Positions 24,258-37,348 of a stretch of 64,000 bases of DNA are shown one piece after another. The position numbers and the translations under genes were made by a program. Source of the stretch: Psilocybe azurescens (Eukaryota > Basidiomycota > Agaricomycetes > Agaricales > Agrocybaceae); the NCBI GenBank assembly GCA_023853785.1, contig JAJIRX010000714.1:121977-185976 (forward strand). The letters run 5' to 3'. Positions within the stretch are counted from its first letter, which is position 1. Each line of letters starts with the position of its first letter. The notes beneath the pieces are model-generated. The model ran no database searches. It saw only the letters and a list, made by a program, of their open reading frames with translations, and had not been told where the DNA came from.

Positions 24258-25941
24258 TGTGGACCTTACATATGTACTTTTCTTTCTTTTTTCCTCTTCC
24301 TTCCTTCCATGCCATTTATCCTTGTGGTTGGTGCGTCTGTGTTTATCAGTGGTCCGTTTAGAATTAGTTTCTCGGAACCATGTTTATCATCTTGGACACG
24401 AGTTAACGTACAAAGATGGATTTAGTCGAGAAGAAGGATGAGTAGGCACATAAAAATAAAGGCCGTCAGTTGAATTTATAGGCATCAAGCGGAACACTTG
24501 TCATCGGGCGAAAATCCGGTTCCCACGCATTCTTCACTCTATTCAAGCGGATGCCCATCCGCGCTTGATTTGTTCTCTTCAGTACGCTCCACTTGGCACA
24601 TTTCTCTCAATGTCTTTCGGAAGACCTCCTTCTATCAATGTAGGTTTCAAGGTCTCTGCCCCGGACCGCGGTTCGTTCCCTTTGGATCATTATGGTGCGT
24701 GGAAATCTCGCTAGCTGGCTTCCAAGAGCTGATGCTAGCTACAATTTAACAAGGAGAGTGCAAGGATAAAATGCAGCAATACATGTCGTGTTTGAAACAA
24801 AACGGCAGCACTTCGACTCCGTGTAGGAATCTGAGCAAGGACTATCTTGACTGTCGCATGAGCAAGTAAGTTGTTTCGATCCATCTATATCAATGTGGCA
24901 TGTTGACCAATGTTCGGACGATTGCAGAGGCCTAATGGAACGAGACGAATGGAAAAATCTTGGGCTGTCCAACTTGAATGACAAGTCTAAAACCTCTGAT
25001 TCAGCAAATACGAGTGCCAGTCCTGCAGGTGAAAATCCATCAGGCCAGAGCCGCACGTAGGAAGTGGAGACAACAGAAGTTGGGCTGCCCAACTCACATT
25101 TCCTATCACAGCTATCAGTGAAGCTCAATAGGTTGGGTATGATGACACACTCCATGATCAGAAGTTTATTTCTCGTGTTTATTTCTCCCGAAGATGTGCC
25201 CGGCACTCGTTCGTTCCCCGCAACGCATCTACCTCAAGATGCACGGTGCAAGGCGGGATTACGCTAAGCGTCCGATGCCTCCCGTTTTGAATAGGCTATT
25301 GTGCGTATAGAATGTTAACCGCGTCTCATTCAATTGGCAGTACATATGGCCTGCACTTCTTATTGGCGACCAACGCGTAAACTTGGCACTGGCCATTTTT
25401 AAAGAACATGTTTGTCAATCAAAAGTTAAAATTGGTTGCACTGCGAGTGTGCGGCACGTTCGTGACGACAATATATCGATGAGCGCACACAGCACCTCTG
25501 CAGTATAGCAGGATCATTCCGGTACAAGTAGTTCATCTCCAGTTGGAAATTCGGGAAACGAAAATTTCGTGGTTAAGCCATACTCCCCTGCCTTAAATAG
25601 CGTGAAAGCGGAACGTGATCATGAGGTACTAAAATAATCAGAGACAGCGCAGAGAACGTTGACGGAGGCAAAAACTGGCGCGTTACCTTAGGCATCTGAG
25701 TCCCCAATCGGAAATTTACAGCCACTTGAACGTTCGTCCTCATCCAAAACATTGGCAAGATCGTCGCATATGGAGCACACCATACCAGATGATACCCTGC
25801 TTCTGCTGATCGCGACACCCATGCTGCCACTGCATTTCAATGAATGGTGCAAGCTTTATTTAATTGGCGAGAGATACTCTGAAACAGGCGCTGCTTCTCA
25901 GTCCCCGAAACGCGTAACAATCTCGCACTTGCCTCTACACA
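24258..25941. other. Gene-poor stretch, 1.7 kb
   Basis: No ORF here shows recognisable domains, and none assembles across convincing introns. The largest (minus 24739-25206, 155 codons) has no motif. No terminal repeats, target-site duplications or transposase motifs were noticed. It may hold regulatory DNA, a non-coding transcript, or a decayed element that I cannot identify by eye. Confidence 0.4.
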
Positions 25942-27545
25942 ATGCGCCTAGCCGTGGTTTCTAAAGGGTTTTGCCTTCTGATCGCATTTGGTCTAGCATT
26001 GGGGAACCCGATAGAAAGAAGGGCACAAAATGGGTATTTTGATGTGCAGGTGATTATTTTTGGCCTCTGTTTTTGATTTCCTGTAACGAATTCCGTTGCA
26101 GGGACATCGGGGCAGTCGTGGTGAAGCAGTGGAAAGTACCCTGCCATCATTCGCGTGGTTTGTCTTTGAGGAAATATTATCTATGCGTTCAGTCCTTGAC
26201 GAATCTTCACCAGGGGTTTGATCAACGGTGCAGTCACTCTTGAGTTGGATAACGGCATAACCAAGGTTCGTAAAAATATGTTGACCCCGTTTATTGAGTA
26301 TAACACTTGTATATATAGGACGGCGCTGTGATAGTCTGGCATGACGAGGAAATATCATCCAATAAGTGCAATGATACCAGACCTGTCGTATGTCAAGTTT
26401 TAACCAAGAATTTATCCTGGACATACCTGACAGATCTATTGCAGACCAAAAGCGACCCAGATTTTCCGTATGTCGGTAAACACGTCGCCAACCTCACCTT
26501 GGCCCAGATCAAGACTCTTGATTGCGGTTCAAAGCGATTGTCTAATTTTCGTGAGTAATGTGGCTGTTGCACAGGTTTTAAAATTTGACTATATCCGTCT
26601 TCAGCATTGCAATTGACCTACCCTGGAACCAAAATATCAACACTCGGCGAACTCTTCAAGTTCGCCCAATGTGTCGATCCTGATCGCAAAATTCAATGGA
26701 ATATCGAATCAAAGATCAACCCAGAACAGACAAACTCGACTCGAGGAGTTGATGACTTTGTGAAACTTCAGCACGCAGAATTTGTTAAGAGTTCTTATAA
26801 GTTGTCCCAGATAACGGTGAGGACAATATTTTACTGACCCGACGACAAAATATTCAAGCAAAATGACAGTATCAAAGTTTTGACTGGAGGACGTTGATAG
26901 GGATGAAAGTGTGTATTGCATCTGCTAAGAAAACGAATCACGCTAAAGCAGATGATAGACACTCGAACCCAAGATTCCAACTGCTGCATTGATTGATGAG
27001 TACGTTGAATTCGTCTCAAAAATAGATTAACTCGCCTCTGACGCCTTGAAAACCAAAAGTACTACCGCATACGGAGCCAACAACAATACCTCAGTATGGC
27101 TTGGAGGACTTCGTCTCGAAGACTTTGCGGGAGAGACCACCGGGGAGAAAATCGCCTATGCAGCGAAGTCTATCAAAGCCAGCATTGTATCGCCAGGGGC
27201 ATATTCCAGTGAAGGGACAGGCAGCGATCCCAGTGACGCGGGGTATGTGCCATTTGCTACAAAGGATATGATAAGCAAGGCGCATAAATTGGGGTTGTTA
27301 GTGAAGCCCTGGACAGTATGTTTTCTGGGTTGTTATTTCATGGGCAATTGGCTTGACGCTTTGTTTGTCAGATTAACCGGCTCAATATTGCAGAGCAACT
27401 GCTCGATTGGGGCGTCGATGGCATTATCACTGACTATCCATCGAATGTCCGTCGATTGGTCGAACAGCGCGGAGAGCCCGTCGCGCCAGTGTTCAGCAAG
27501 AGGAACGTGTTGAAATGCTTGAGCAAACATTTACAGAAAGTTTAG
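25942..27545 (+). CDS. Secreted glycerophosphodiester phosphodiesterase
   Basis: Hydrolyses glycerophosphodiesters to glycerol-3-phosphate and an alcohol. The ATG at 25942 begins a signal peptide (MRLAVVSKGFCLLIAFGLALG), indicating export. The TIM-barrel GDPD motifs are all present: GHRGSRGEAVESTLPSF (catalytic His, Arg and Glu), GAVTLELDNGITKDGAVIVWHDEEI (metal-binding Glu/Asp and second catalytic His), IQWNIESKINPE, ITYQSFDWRTLIGM, LGLLVKPWTINR and the closing GVDGIITDYPSNVRRLV. Ten exons join in phase with small introns and no frame break. The predicted protein has about 369 residues. Asn-x-Thr/Ser sites (NCT-like NDTRP, NNTSV) fit a secreted glycoprotein. A role in phosphate scavenging from lipids or cell-wall turnover is inferred. 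Confidence 0.92.
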
Positions 27546-27786
27546 AAGGAAGAAACGTATAATATATACCAGATAATACCCGGATATATACCCGTACTTA
27601 AGTAGCATAGATTATAGAGAAGGAATGAGATGCAATTCAACTCAGTTGTGACCGTATGTTGTAACCAGTCAGGCTTTGAGAATTACGCATGCCGGAACGG
27701 AACGGAGATTCTCGGCAAGAGCCGAAGAGGGAAAGTTGTGCTCGTCGTATTACTTTTACTCCAGTCAACATACTCGCTCTTCTCTA

Positions 27787-28847
27787 ATGGCTACATTTCA
27801 GGCCGTCAAAAAGGCGGTCACCCTTACCCCCACCGTCCGCGCTCTCCCCAGCGGCGTCCCCTATGCTCCTCTTTTGAATCTGTCAGCAAAGGCTCCCCAT
27901 GATGCCCATGGCCATGGTCATGCGGGTCCTCGTTCAGACGCCGCCCCGCAATGGGCTGGAGGCGTTTCTCGAACCTTTTCAGGGCTGGTATCCAAGACTT
28001 TCACCACAGGTCTTTAATTATCTCTTCATTGCATGTAATATCTCTATTAAAATCGTTTACTTGGTGGCGCTAGTCTCTCCTACTTCCAACTTCCAGCAAC
28101 GATACATCCATACCTCCGTTGCCAGGAAAGACGCGCCTGAAGTCCCAGATTTCTCTTCCTACCGCACCAATCCTGACAGCAACCGCGCCTTGTCTTACTT
28201 CATGGTTGGCTCTCTCGGTGTCATCTCCGCTTCCGCCGCAAAGTCCAGCGTGTCAGAGTTCCTCCAGAGTATGGCCGCCTCTGCCGACGTTCTCGCCCTT
28301 GCCAAGGTCGAGGTAGACCTCTCAACAATCCCTGAGGGCAAAAACGTCATTATTAAATGGCGAGGAAAACCTGTGTTCATTAGACACAGGACTCAATCTG
28401 AGATCGACGAAGCTCGCAATGCTGATTGGAAAGCTTTCAGAGATCCTCAAGCTGACGAGGACCGAGTGAAGAAGCCAGAATGGTTGGTCATGTTGGGTGT
28501 TTGTACCCATTTGGGGTGTGTGCCCATTGGTGAAGCCGGCGATTATGGAGGCTGGTGAGTTTACTTGGTCCTCAAGATTGTTACCATTCATCAATTGTTG
28601 TGTTACAGGTTCTGCCCCTGCCACGGTTCTCACTACGACATCTGTACGCGGAACGTCTTCTCTCTTCTTGACTTGGATCTAATCATTTTACTTCTAGCTG
28701 GTCGTGCTCGCAAAGGTCCTGCTCCTGTAAGTACAGCATTGGTCTTCAGAATAGACTTTCTCTTACCTGCAATATTCCTTCCAGTTGAACTTGGAGGTTC
28801 CCGTATACGAATTCAGCGAAACGGACGAGAAACTCGTCATTGGATAA
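27787..28847 (+). CDS. rip1: Rieske iron-sulfur protein of mitochondrial complex III
   Basis: Carries electrons from ubiquinol to cytochrome c1 in the bc1 complex. The start at 27787 gives a mitochondrial presequence (MATFQAVKKAVTLTPTVRALPSG). The processing area (RYIHTSVARKDAPEVPDFSSY) is followed by the single membrane helix around ALSYFMVGSLGVISASAAK and the hinge. The two 2Fe-2S cluster boxes are CTHLGC and CPCHGS, the second at the start of exon 3. The protein ends VYEFSETDEKLVIG. Exons are 27787-28009, 28074-28554, 28609-28643, then two short ones to 28847, giving 276 residues. All join in phase. This length and domain order are as expected for a fungal Rieske protein. Confidence 0.96.
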
Positions 28848-29153
28848 TCGCCTATTTTAGAGACCAGTGGAGCTTTTACACTAGATCATCAATGAAAGTG
28901 TATTGCTTTGTTGAAACTTAGATTGCTGGTTATAGTGTACATTGAATTTGACGCGGTGTTTGTGCCTTCGAATTCTGAGAGAATGACTAGACTATGTCAT
29001 CAGGCCGAGCCCCGTAGTCTCAGTCTGGAAACTGGGTTCCTGGTAAAAAATCTCACCTTGTTATTGGTGCCGTCATACTCGGTGTTCTCGCCTTTGAACC
29101 TAACCACCACCTTCAGACTTGATTACAACTCAATCAACAGCATACAGTGACTA
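28848..29153. other. Intergenic, rip1 to TMEM205-like gene
   Basis: About 306 bp separates two co-directional genes. No motif or coding exon was seen. Confidence 0.4.
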
Positions 29154-30009
29154 ATGGCAAGAATACAACTTCTTTCGTTCGCCTCGTTGGCGGGTTTGTT
29201 TAATCTCAATGCTCTCTATCTTGTTGGATATGCATGGCTCTTCGGAATGTGTGAGTTTCGTCCTAGACGGTGCTCATCGTCGAATGCGCTAACATTCAAA
29301 AACCTTCAGCTGTGTGGATATCCTTCTTCGGAGGTATGTCATAGCGTAGTGGCTCTCAAGAATAAAAGGCATTGATGGTTCAACCTTAAGGCATAATTGC
29401 ATACAAGGCTCTTCGTAAGTTGTGCTTGCTTGCTCATCCAGGTGAACTATTTTCTAACTTGTATTAGCGCGTCACCAGTTCGGTGCTTTGCAACACAAGA
29501 CCTTTCCGGTCTACTTCGTGCTGTCTATGCTGCTTTCGTCAGGTCTCATGGCCATATGGACCTTCAAACACCCTGATGTCCTGGTATATCTTATGCGTCC
29601 TAACGTTGCGGACGTGGCCCAACTCTACGCTCTTGCCACGGTCTTCGCCTCACAGGCGCTCAACTATTTTGTCGTTGGCCCGCTGACCAGCAAGTAAGCC
29701 CTGCATTCGCCATCTTGACCTACGGCACGTGACTCATTTGTCGTTCACACAGGACCATGTTCCAGAGGCAAAGGCTGGAGAAGGAAGAAGGCAAAGTCTA
29801 CAGCGATCCAGGAGTGAGCAATATCCGTCAATTGGCTGCACTTCAATGCCATAACTGAATTAATAAAATAGGTCTCGGCTGATATGAAGGCTTTAAATCG
29901 TCGTTTTGGCACGTTACATGGTGTCAGCTCCCTTGCCAATCTGGGTGCGATTATTGCATTAGGATTCCATGGTTTATGGATCGGTAACGCTGGGGTTAAA
30001 GGCTATTGA
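29154..30009 (+). CDS. TMEM205-like (DUF4149) small membrane protein
   Basis: A predicted four-helix membrane protein of about 188 residues. The N-terminus (LLSFASLAGLFNLNALYLVGYAW) is a hydrophobic helix. VYFVLSMLLSSGLMAIWTF, LYALATVFASQALNYFVVGP and SLANLGAIIALGFHGLWIG form the others. The FQRQRLEKEEG segment between helices three and four is typical of the TMEM205/DUF4149 family, whose function in fungi is unknown. Two internal exons are only 24 nt each (29310-29333 and 29391-29414), between phase-1 introns. All six exons join in phase. The family assignment is from overall pattern and is moderately sure. Confidence 0.75.
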
Positions 30010-30159
30010 AGAGTCTGAGCACCTTGTAAACCATAGTTTTGGCATGCTTAAATACATCACCAGAGCTACAAATGTGTCCACTGACATCGTTGAAGAATTT
30101 ATGAGAAAAACCGGAAAGAAATACAACATTTGAGAATGTGAGAATCACCGTTAACGCGA

Positions 30160-31076
30160 CTACGCTCCAACTGAGTCAAATTCTGGCACGAATCCTTCGC
30201 GCAGACTTCGTTCTAGCCTCCTCACTTCCTCTATCGATGTGGCTTTTGCAATGGCAGCCTTTACCTTCTCTTGATCCTCTTTTGACATCAAGCGACCGGC
30301 CTTTCCTGTCGGGGCAGCCTTTGGTTCGTCGATAGTTAAAACGGCCTTGGTCGAATGTGCAGTAACAGTCGAGGATATCGTGGTTGCTAGTGCGGTAGGT
30401 AGACCATCTGCTGTCACGAACAGCGATTTTGCTTGGGCGCGCTCCTGTATTTATCCAACCAAACGCTGAGTCGGGTGATGTAAGACCATTGAAGGTGCAG
30501 GTGAGCGCACCTTATCGCGAATTCTCTGAAAATCTAAAACTCTCAGCCCAGGAATTCTCCAGGCAAGCCACTCTCTATACCATTTTTTTTCCTGGACAGG
30601 GTTGCCCAACAGTGAAATATATTTGAGGTGTTTGAGTTCTTTGAGAGGCTCAAGGTCTCCAAGCTCGGAGATATTGTTGTTAGTTAACACAAGGGTTTGA
30701 AGATTGGGTACTGAGAGATGGATAGACGCCGAAATGTTATGTATTCGGTTGTTGGCGAGAAGGAGAGTTTGGAGGCGTTTGAGAAGAGGTAGGTTGCCGA
30801 GGGTGATTATTGCGTTGTCAGTGAAATCTATGGAGTCGTGTTGGTCCTGAAGTAAAATTTTAGCTGGAAAAATAGCATGAGGAGCGGTCTGAGCAACAAC
30901 GCACTCGTGTAACACCCAAATTCTCGATAGCAGGTATTTTGTAGCCTGTAGGGGATATTTAGAGCACATCAAACTGAACGTGGTTGGTTGAACTGACCTC
31001 TGAGGTCGAGCTGGCGTTCCTTCAAGGGGTTTAGCTGAGAAGACGCCTGGGCAAGCAGCTCTGGGGTGAGCTTCAT
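30160..31076 (-). CDS. lea1: U2 small nuclear ribonucleoprotein A' (Lea1)
   Basis: Leucine-rich-repeat component of the U2 snRNP, pairing with U2B'' in the spliceosome. From ATG 31076 it reads MKLTPELLAQASSQLNPLKE, RQLDLRGYKIPAIENLGVT, then the LRR region DSIDFTDNAIITLGNLPLLK, RLQTLLLANNRI, LQTLVLTNNNISELGDLEPL and LKYISLLGNPV. The LRR cap YREWLAWRIPGLRVLDFQRI follows. The C-terminal tail (residues about 160-245) is basic/acidic and ends PEFDSVGA at 30160. Four exons join in phase. Length, about 245 residues, suits the family. It is divergent from sac1, with 155 bp between the starts. Confidence 0.94.
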
Positions 31077-31231
31077 TGTCAAGAGGCGTTATTGGAGGAA
31101 AGATGCAGCTATGGCTCTGTGCTAAGAAAGGGGATTCAGAAATGGGAAAAGTTCAGACTCAGATCAACGCGCTTTTGGCATTATCCAACGTCAGCTCAAC
31201 AAGCATCCATATCATACCCTTCTTCTTCACT

Positions 31232-33973
31232 ATGCGCCCCTCTACATCAACGCTATACATTGTAAGCAACTCTGGAATCCTGGAAATACATAAAATTCTA
31301 AGAAAAGTATTGTCTTTAGATACAGCGAGCGCAATGACACGTACATCTTCGTCCCGGAAGGCGAGGCTCAGTCACTAACAATACATCGCTCTTCGGGTGA
31401 TATTACTCTTAATTGTCAGTTCTTCCTATCGTCTCGAACTCTCAGACTGAAGGACTGCTTGCAGCACCGAAATATACCGTTCCTTATGCTGCCCAAAGAT
31501 CACAGAAAGTAATCTATGGCATTCTCGGGCTGATATCCCTCACATTATGTATGTCAGCCCTCTCTACTTTGTCCTGTGGTCTCCTCAACAATTTCATGCT
31601 CCCTACAGCTGAATATGTTATTATCATCACTGGACGCACGCTACAAGGGCAATTAATGGGGCATGACATTTATCGCGCAACCGAATTCGATATTCTACCT
31701 TTGGCTTCTGTCTCGGCCTACGTCCCACCACATCCAGTGGAAGCACATTTACTTGGTCTCGTTCGATCTCATTTGAATGGCGGAAACTTCTTATTTTCAT
31801 ATACCTGGGATTTAACCCGCCGCTTGCAAGTTCAATGGGACTCGCAAGAGACCGACGCAGGAAAAGCCTTTTGGGAGGTCGTGCGTACACTTTCGTATTC
31901 TTTTTCAATATACACTGAAGCCTGCGTAGGTTGACGATCGCTTCTTCTGGAATAGGTACAGTATACAGTGCTTCCAATGCATTTGATAGTAACTGAACAC
32001 AATTCCCAGACATTTGCAAACGAAACTAATAGATCAAGCCGCTTCAAATCCTCATGCTGCGGTAAGCTTTGCTTTATTTATAAAACTACGAATAAACTAA
32101 TAATTCCTGTATCTAGTACGGATCTTTCATTCTACCTATCATGTACGGAAGTATGTATACTATTACTTTATCCGACGCATTCTCTTATAGTCTCCCTCAA
32201 TTTCAGCCTTCGACTTGCGGCCTACGTTCCTTCATGGGCGACACATGTACTTGGCTCTCATCAGCCGTCGTTCACGTTTCCGCGCGGGGACACGATATTT
32301 CCGTCGTGGTATCGATCAAAACGGGCATGTCGCCAACTTTAATGAAACAGAACAAATTCTCCTAGTCGAAGGGCAGACAACACCGGGCTCAGTACGCATC
32401 AATGACGACAACTTTGCCACAAAGTTGAGCTTTGTGCAAATACGCGGAAGTGTACCCGTCTTCTGGTCTGAGATCAACACCCTACGATATAAGCCTGATT
32501 TACAAATTATGGATCTACAGCAAACTGTGAGAGCACATTTTTGTTTCCGCATAGAACTATCTGGACTTATCGCTATACTAGGACAATGCCATGTATACAC
32601 ATTTCACATCCCTCATGGACGTGTATGGAAGGCAGTATCTAGTCAATCTTGTTAATCAGAAAGGCTACGAGAAACCTGTGAAAGAAGCTTATGAGCGCTT
32701 TGTTGCTCAGGTGAGCCCCCTTTGTTAAGGAAAATATATTTTGACCTTTTCCAGTTGGACCTACCTGACGTTAAATATCAATACTTCGACTTTCATGCTG
32801 AATGCAAAAGAATATGCGATGGGACAGAATCAGCGTTCTCATCGACAAACTGAAAGATGATCTTGATAAAGAAGGGTTGGTGATTTTTGATTAAAATGAG
32901 GTCATCATAACAACAGTGTCTATTGCAGTTATTTTCAGATAAATAACGACGAGCCGGCTCCCAAGAAAATGCAGACAGGCACTGTTCGCACAAATTGTAT
33001 GGACAACCTGGATCGTACCAACGTTGTACAGGCAGCTGTTGCCAAATACATACTCAATCAGCAGCTCAGAGCACTGGGGATCCTTTCTGCGGATGACGGT
33101 GTCGATGACTATGAGGTCTTCAGCAAAGAGTTTAGAGAAAGTATGTCGAATTTTATATCATGCCGATTTGTTAACTAATCTATCCCTCTAGTGTGGGCCG
33201 ACCATGCTGATAATATAGCAAAGGCATACGGTGGCTCTGGAGCTCTCAAATCCGATTTCACAAGAACCAACAAGCGTACCAAAATGGGCGCCCTAGAAGA
33301 CGGTTATAAATCAGTGATGAGATATCTGAAAAATAATTTCTTCGATGGCGCAAGACAGGTACGTTTGGCGTCATTCAATGTCTACATCTTATCTAATTTA
33401 TGATGCTTCAGGATGGTTTCGACCTGGTCACAGGTACATGGGTACCAAGAAAAATCCTTCTTCGGCGCTGTTCTTGATTACAGACCCTCGCCCCTTGATT
33501 ATGCGTTCTGTAAGTCCCCATCTGTGTTATATACCATAGATAGTGGCTAATTCGATTCGAAGATGCCCGCCATTGCATCATTCTCTCTTTTCATGATATG
33601 TGCAGGTCTGACCCTTCCGCGCACATCAGGTAAACATAGCATTTTAAACACATTGAATATTGCTAACGTGGACTTCTCACAAGATTACTCCCTCGTCTAC
33701 TACTTTTTGCTTTGGTTCTCACTATTCAGCATGGCGATCGTGTTCATTCTCGTCCACGGCATTGACTATGTCTCGTGGCCTCGTCTCAATCCGCCCACAG
33801 ACATTATCTATTATTCTGGCCCTGGTTATCGCTCTGGTCAGCATGGGAAGGGATTGAATGGAAAATCCGAGCCAAGCTGGAAGAAGGCAAAGTGGCTATC
33901 TGCAGGTGGGAGGCGGACGAAATCGCTCGTTGAGGAAGTTGAACTTGGGACGGTGAAGAAGAGGCTGGATTGA
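31232..33973 (+). CDS. sac1: Sac1 phosphoinositide phosphatase
   Basis: ER/Golgi membrane phosphatase that dephosphorylates PtdIns4P, often at membrane contact sites. About 13 exons. It opens [20 protein letters not shown] (needing one C fewer in C4 31237-31240), then [26 protein letters not shown], the Sac region [35 protein letters not shown] and [10 protein letters not shown]. The catalytic CX5R motif is [12 protein letters not shown]. Two C-terminal transmembrane helices ([40 protein letters not shown]) place it in the ER, and a basic tail ends TVKKRLD at 33973. Other frame breaks are A4 32806-32809 and A5 33450-33454. Expected length is about 640 residues. Confidence 0.94.
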
Positions 33974-34368
33974 TGTTTTATCTCAGGATTCATTACTTTG
34001 AGCATGCTCGAAGTGGAATGCCTAATTTATGACATGTTGTTCTTGCTTCACCATGCCAGTCTAGACACTATTGAATGTCGCCTGCTCATTGTTCAGTCTG
34101 GCGAGAGTGATCAGCGACTGTTTACAAATTCCAACCTTATGAAATACAACCTATTGAAATGGCCAATATTGAGTACGCCATGCTGACAACATTTATGCAT
34201 ATTTCATTGCCCACACAGCCTACATCGCACACGCGTGTCGCGCACTGCCCCTTCACTCCGTCCACGTGACATCCCACAAAACCGCAATTTTTTCTCTCCA
34301 GGTCCTCAGAAACAGTTTTCCTCACTACCAAGTCATCTTTTGTACATATACCCTCACACGATATCATA
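33974..34368. other. Intergenic, sac1 to SET/NAP gene
   Basis: This 395 bp gap between co-directional genes holds no coding exon. No clear regulatory motif was recognised. Confidence 0.4.
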
Positions 34369-35397
34369 ATGGTCAAAGGTACAAAAAGAGGATCCCCTGG
34401 TGCTGAGGACGAGAAGAGTCCCTTATCTAACGTTGAACTCGGCGAAGAAGACGCCAAAAAATTGACAGAGATTCAACGCGATCTTGCGCGCGTTGAGCTC
34501 GTCCTTGGTGAGTTTCATAGGTATTGAGAAGAATCCTTTGAATCTAAACATGGATCCATAGAACGTCAGGCTCAGGCCACCCTGCGCCCCGTCTATGAGA
34601 AGCGACGTGCCATAGTCTCCTCCATTCCTAATTTCTGGCCAGTGGCTCTCATGAACCACAGCCTGTTCGCGTACCATGCCCAACACAACGCGGATCAGAC
34701 TGCTCTTAGCGCACTCGAAGATGTGTGGGTCGAGAAGGACCCAAATGAGCACAGATGCTTCACCATCGAATTCGTGAGTGGCCCATCATTTTTGAACAGT
34801 TAACAAGATATTTGAATGTTTGAATCGCAGCATTTCAAAGAAAACACATTCTTCTCGGATAGTATTCTCAAGAAAGAATACAAATACGTGAAGTCCCCCG
34901 CTGCTGATAACGAGCAGGCTGATGTGAATGGCATTACCCCCTCTATGCTTGATTTCTCATGGGATCGTGATGTCGAGATTTCGGTATGAAATACCTTTCC
35001 CATTGAAATAGATTGCAGAAACTGACCCTCCTACTGCGTAGACCACAAAAATCAACTGGAAGGATGCAGAAAAAGCCTTGACCAAGGTATACCCACGTGA
35101 GATTGGAGAAGACGAAGATGAAATCGCCGACCCTGGAAGTTTCTTTAACTTCTTTGAGCACCGAGCTGACCCATCTGAGGTAAGCCACTTTAGAACGCGA
35201 ACTTTGGGAAACATAAGCTGAAAAAGGTCTAGATCGGTGTTGTGATTGCCAACGAAATATTCCCAGAAGCCATTGAATACTTTTTGGGCAATGTTGATGG
35301 TGAAATCACCGACTCCGAAGACGAGGATGACGATGACGATGAAGATGCTGAAGAGATTGATCTCGAGAAACCTCGCTCGAAGAAGCGAAAAGTGTAA
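34369..35397 (+). CDS. SET/NAP-family histone chaperone
   Basis: Histone chaperone of the nucleosome-assembly-protein fold, closest in pattern to SET/Vps75. It starts MVKGTKRGSPGAEDEKSPLS, then the dimerisation helix EEDAKKLTEIQRDLARVELVLERQAQATLRPVYEKR. The core motif SIPNFWPVALMNHSLF follows, then FTIEFHFKENTFFSDSILKK, SFFNFFEHR and the C-terminal IANEIFPEAIEYFLGNVDGE. An acidic tail (EDEDDDDDEDAEEIDLE) ends in a nuclear-localisation-like PRSKKRKV. Five exons with introns at about 34508-34561, 34774-34830, 34984-35040 and 35180-35231 all join in phase. Length is about 265 residues. Nuclear location is inferred from the basic tail. Confidence 0.92.
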
Positions 35398-35593
35398 GGT
35401 GTTTTTGGTATGCCGAGTTGCAACCTGATGTATTTTTTATTCTTGAATGGATACCTATGCCATTATGCCGCCACGAGGCATCTACTTATGTATGAGGAGT
35501 TATTTCGGAGTCGAATGAATCTAATTTTGGAGGTTGAAATTTCTTTGATTCTCACTTTCCCACACTTTGCTCGCTCCATCCCTCTCTCACACC

Positions 35594-37348
35594 ATGAGGT
35601 TCCCAAGGTCCACTGTCTTTGCTATTTTCCCTGCTTTGGTCATTGCACGCAGTGAAGAACAGCACTATGCTCGCCACCATGATCTTAACGCCCGTCAAAC
35701 CTCTGCTGGAACAACTCCAGCGGCCTCTGCATCTGGCGCATCTGGAGCAAGTTCTGCTGGACCGGCTGCAACAACCCCAACATTGGCAACCACGTTCACT
35801 TTCAAGTTGGACGCTACCAATCCCACTGCAGTCCCTTTGTCCGTGATAAACGCTGCTCAGCCAAGTTCAGTCACGAAGCCTTTGGACTCGACTGCAGTAC
35901 CGGGAACGATTCCTACATTCATTCCCAACGCGCCTCCTCTGCCAAACGGTATGTTTTGTAGACCTCATTGTTGCAACTATTTCTTCTAGCAAAGCGTGGT
36001 CTGACATGTTATATCTACTTTGTTCAGCGGCGATCTTGAATCCTGCTAACTATCCTGCCTTGGACAAACCGCCTCCGATCGATTCTGACGAAGTCCGGCA
36101 ATGGATCCGGGAAGTTAATGCCACTGGTGTTGTCATACCGAACTTTAGTCCTACCAATCCTGGTTGGTGTCATGTTCGACTTCTATTTTTGTCATGATTT
36201 ATTATAACTTTTCCATCTGTCAGGAGGCTGCCCAAACAATACGGAAGCCGTTGCCGATACTTCACGGTGTTGGTGGACTTGCGGCGGATGTACCCGTAAC
36301 ATTGATGTTACTCAGTGCCCAACGGCACTTAATTGGGGATTGACCTATGACGATGGACCCGCGCATTATACGTCCAATCTATTGACATATTTAGACCAAC
36401 AAAAGCTCAAATCCACTTTCTTTGTTGTCGGATCACGTGTTATCTCCTTCCCTGCTACCCTCCAAACCCAGTTCATGGGCGAGCATCACATCGCTGTGCA
36501 CACCTGGAGCCATCCCTCATTAACCACTTTGTCGAATGACGAGATCATCGCCGAACTCGGCTGGTCCAAGAAGGTCATCAAGGATGTTCTGGGCGTAACT
36601 CCTAATTTGATGCGCCCCCTTTCGGAGATATCGAGTATGCCGCTTTGGGCCATTTCTGCCTTTTTGATCTAAACATTCATCACAGTGACCGTGTTCGTGC
36701 GATCTCTGTGGCCATGGGCCTTACCCCTGTCATGTGGACCCGTATCAGTCCTTTGGCTACGTTCGATACTGATGGTTGGTTCCCCATCCTTGTTATAGCC
36801 CTCGTGAATCTAATACTTCTTGGTCAGACTTCAACATTGCCGGTGGTACTACTTCTGTACAGCAAGTCTTGCAAAACTGGGAAAATATTCTTGGGAATGC
36901 CACAACTATGAACAGCGGCTTCATTGTCCTCGAACATGATCTTTTCGAGCAATCAGTTGAAGTTGCCACTGGATATATTCTCCCTGATGCGCTAGCTCAT
37001 AATCCACCCTTCACTATTCAACCCGTCATCAACTGCCTCAACAGAACTATGGCTGATGCTTACATTGAAACGAATGACAATAGCACAAACCAACCTGCTT
37101 TGTCGGCCGCTGTTTCTGGTAGGTGTCTGTAAATATTTTTTACTTATGATTCACTCAACCCCAATAAACTTGCAGCTGGAATTGTAACCATCACCTCGTC
37201 GGCAGGGGCAGGGGCAGGGACAGGAACTTCGTCAAACACGGGTAAATCTGCAGGAGTTTCCATTCAAGTCGGCGGAGCCGGTTTGGCGTACTTCGCTACG
37301 GTCGTTGTAGGGCTTGCTATTGGGGCCCTGCTGACTGCACCTTTCTGA
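35594..37348 (+). CDS. Chitin deacetylase 1 of tandem cluster (GPI-type)
   Basis: Polysaccharide deacetylase (NodB fold, CE4) that converts cell-wall chitin to chitosan. A signal peptide (MRFPRSTVFAIFPALVIARS) is followed by a Ser/Thr/Ala linker. The catalytic motifs are TYDDGP, HTWSH, MRPPFGD (needs one extra C in C5 36615-36619), the WTRISPLATFDTD motif, and IVLEHDLFEQSVE. A Cys-rich RCWWTCGGCTR precedes the domain. The C-terminus has a small-residue stretch and a hydrophobic tail (FATVVVGLAIGALLTAPF), typical of a GPI signal. First of three co-directional paralogues with the same exon layout. Expected length is about 460 residues. Confidence 0.93.
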
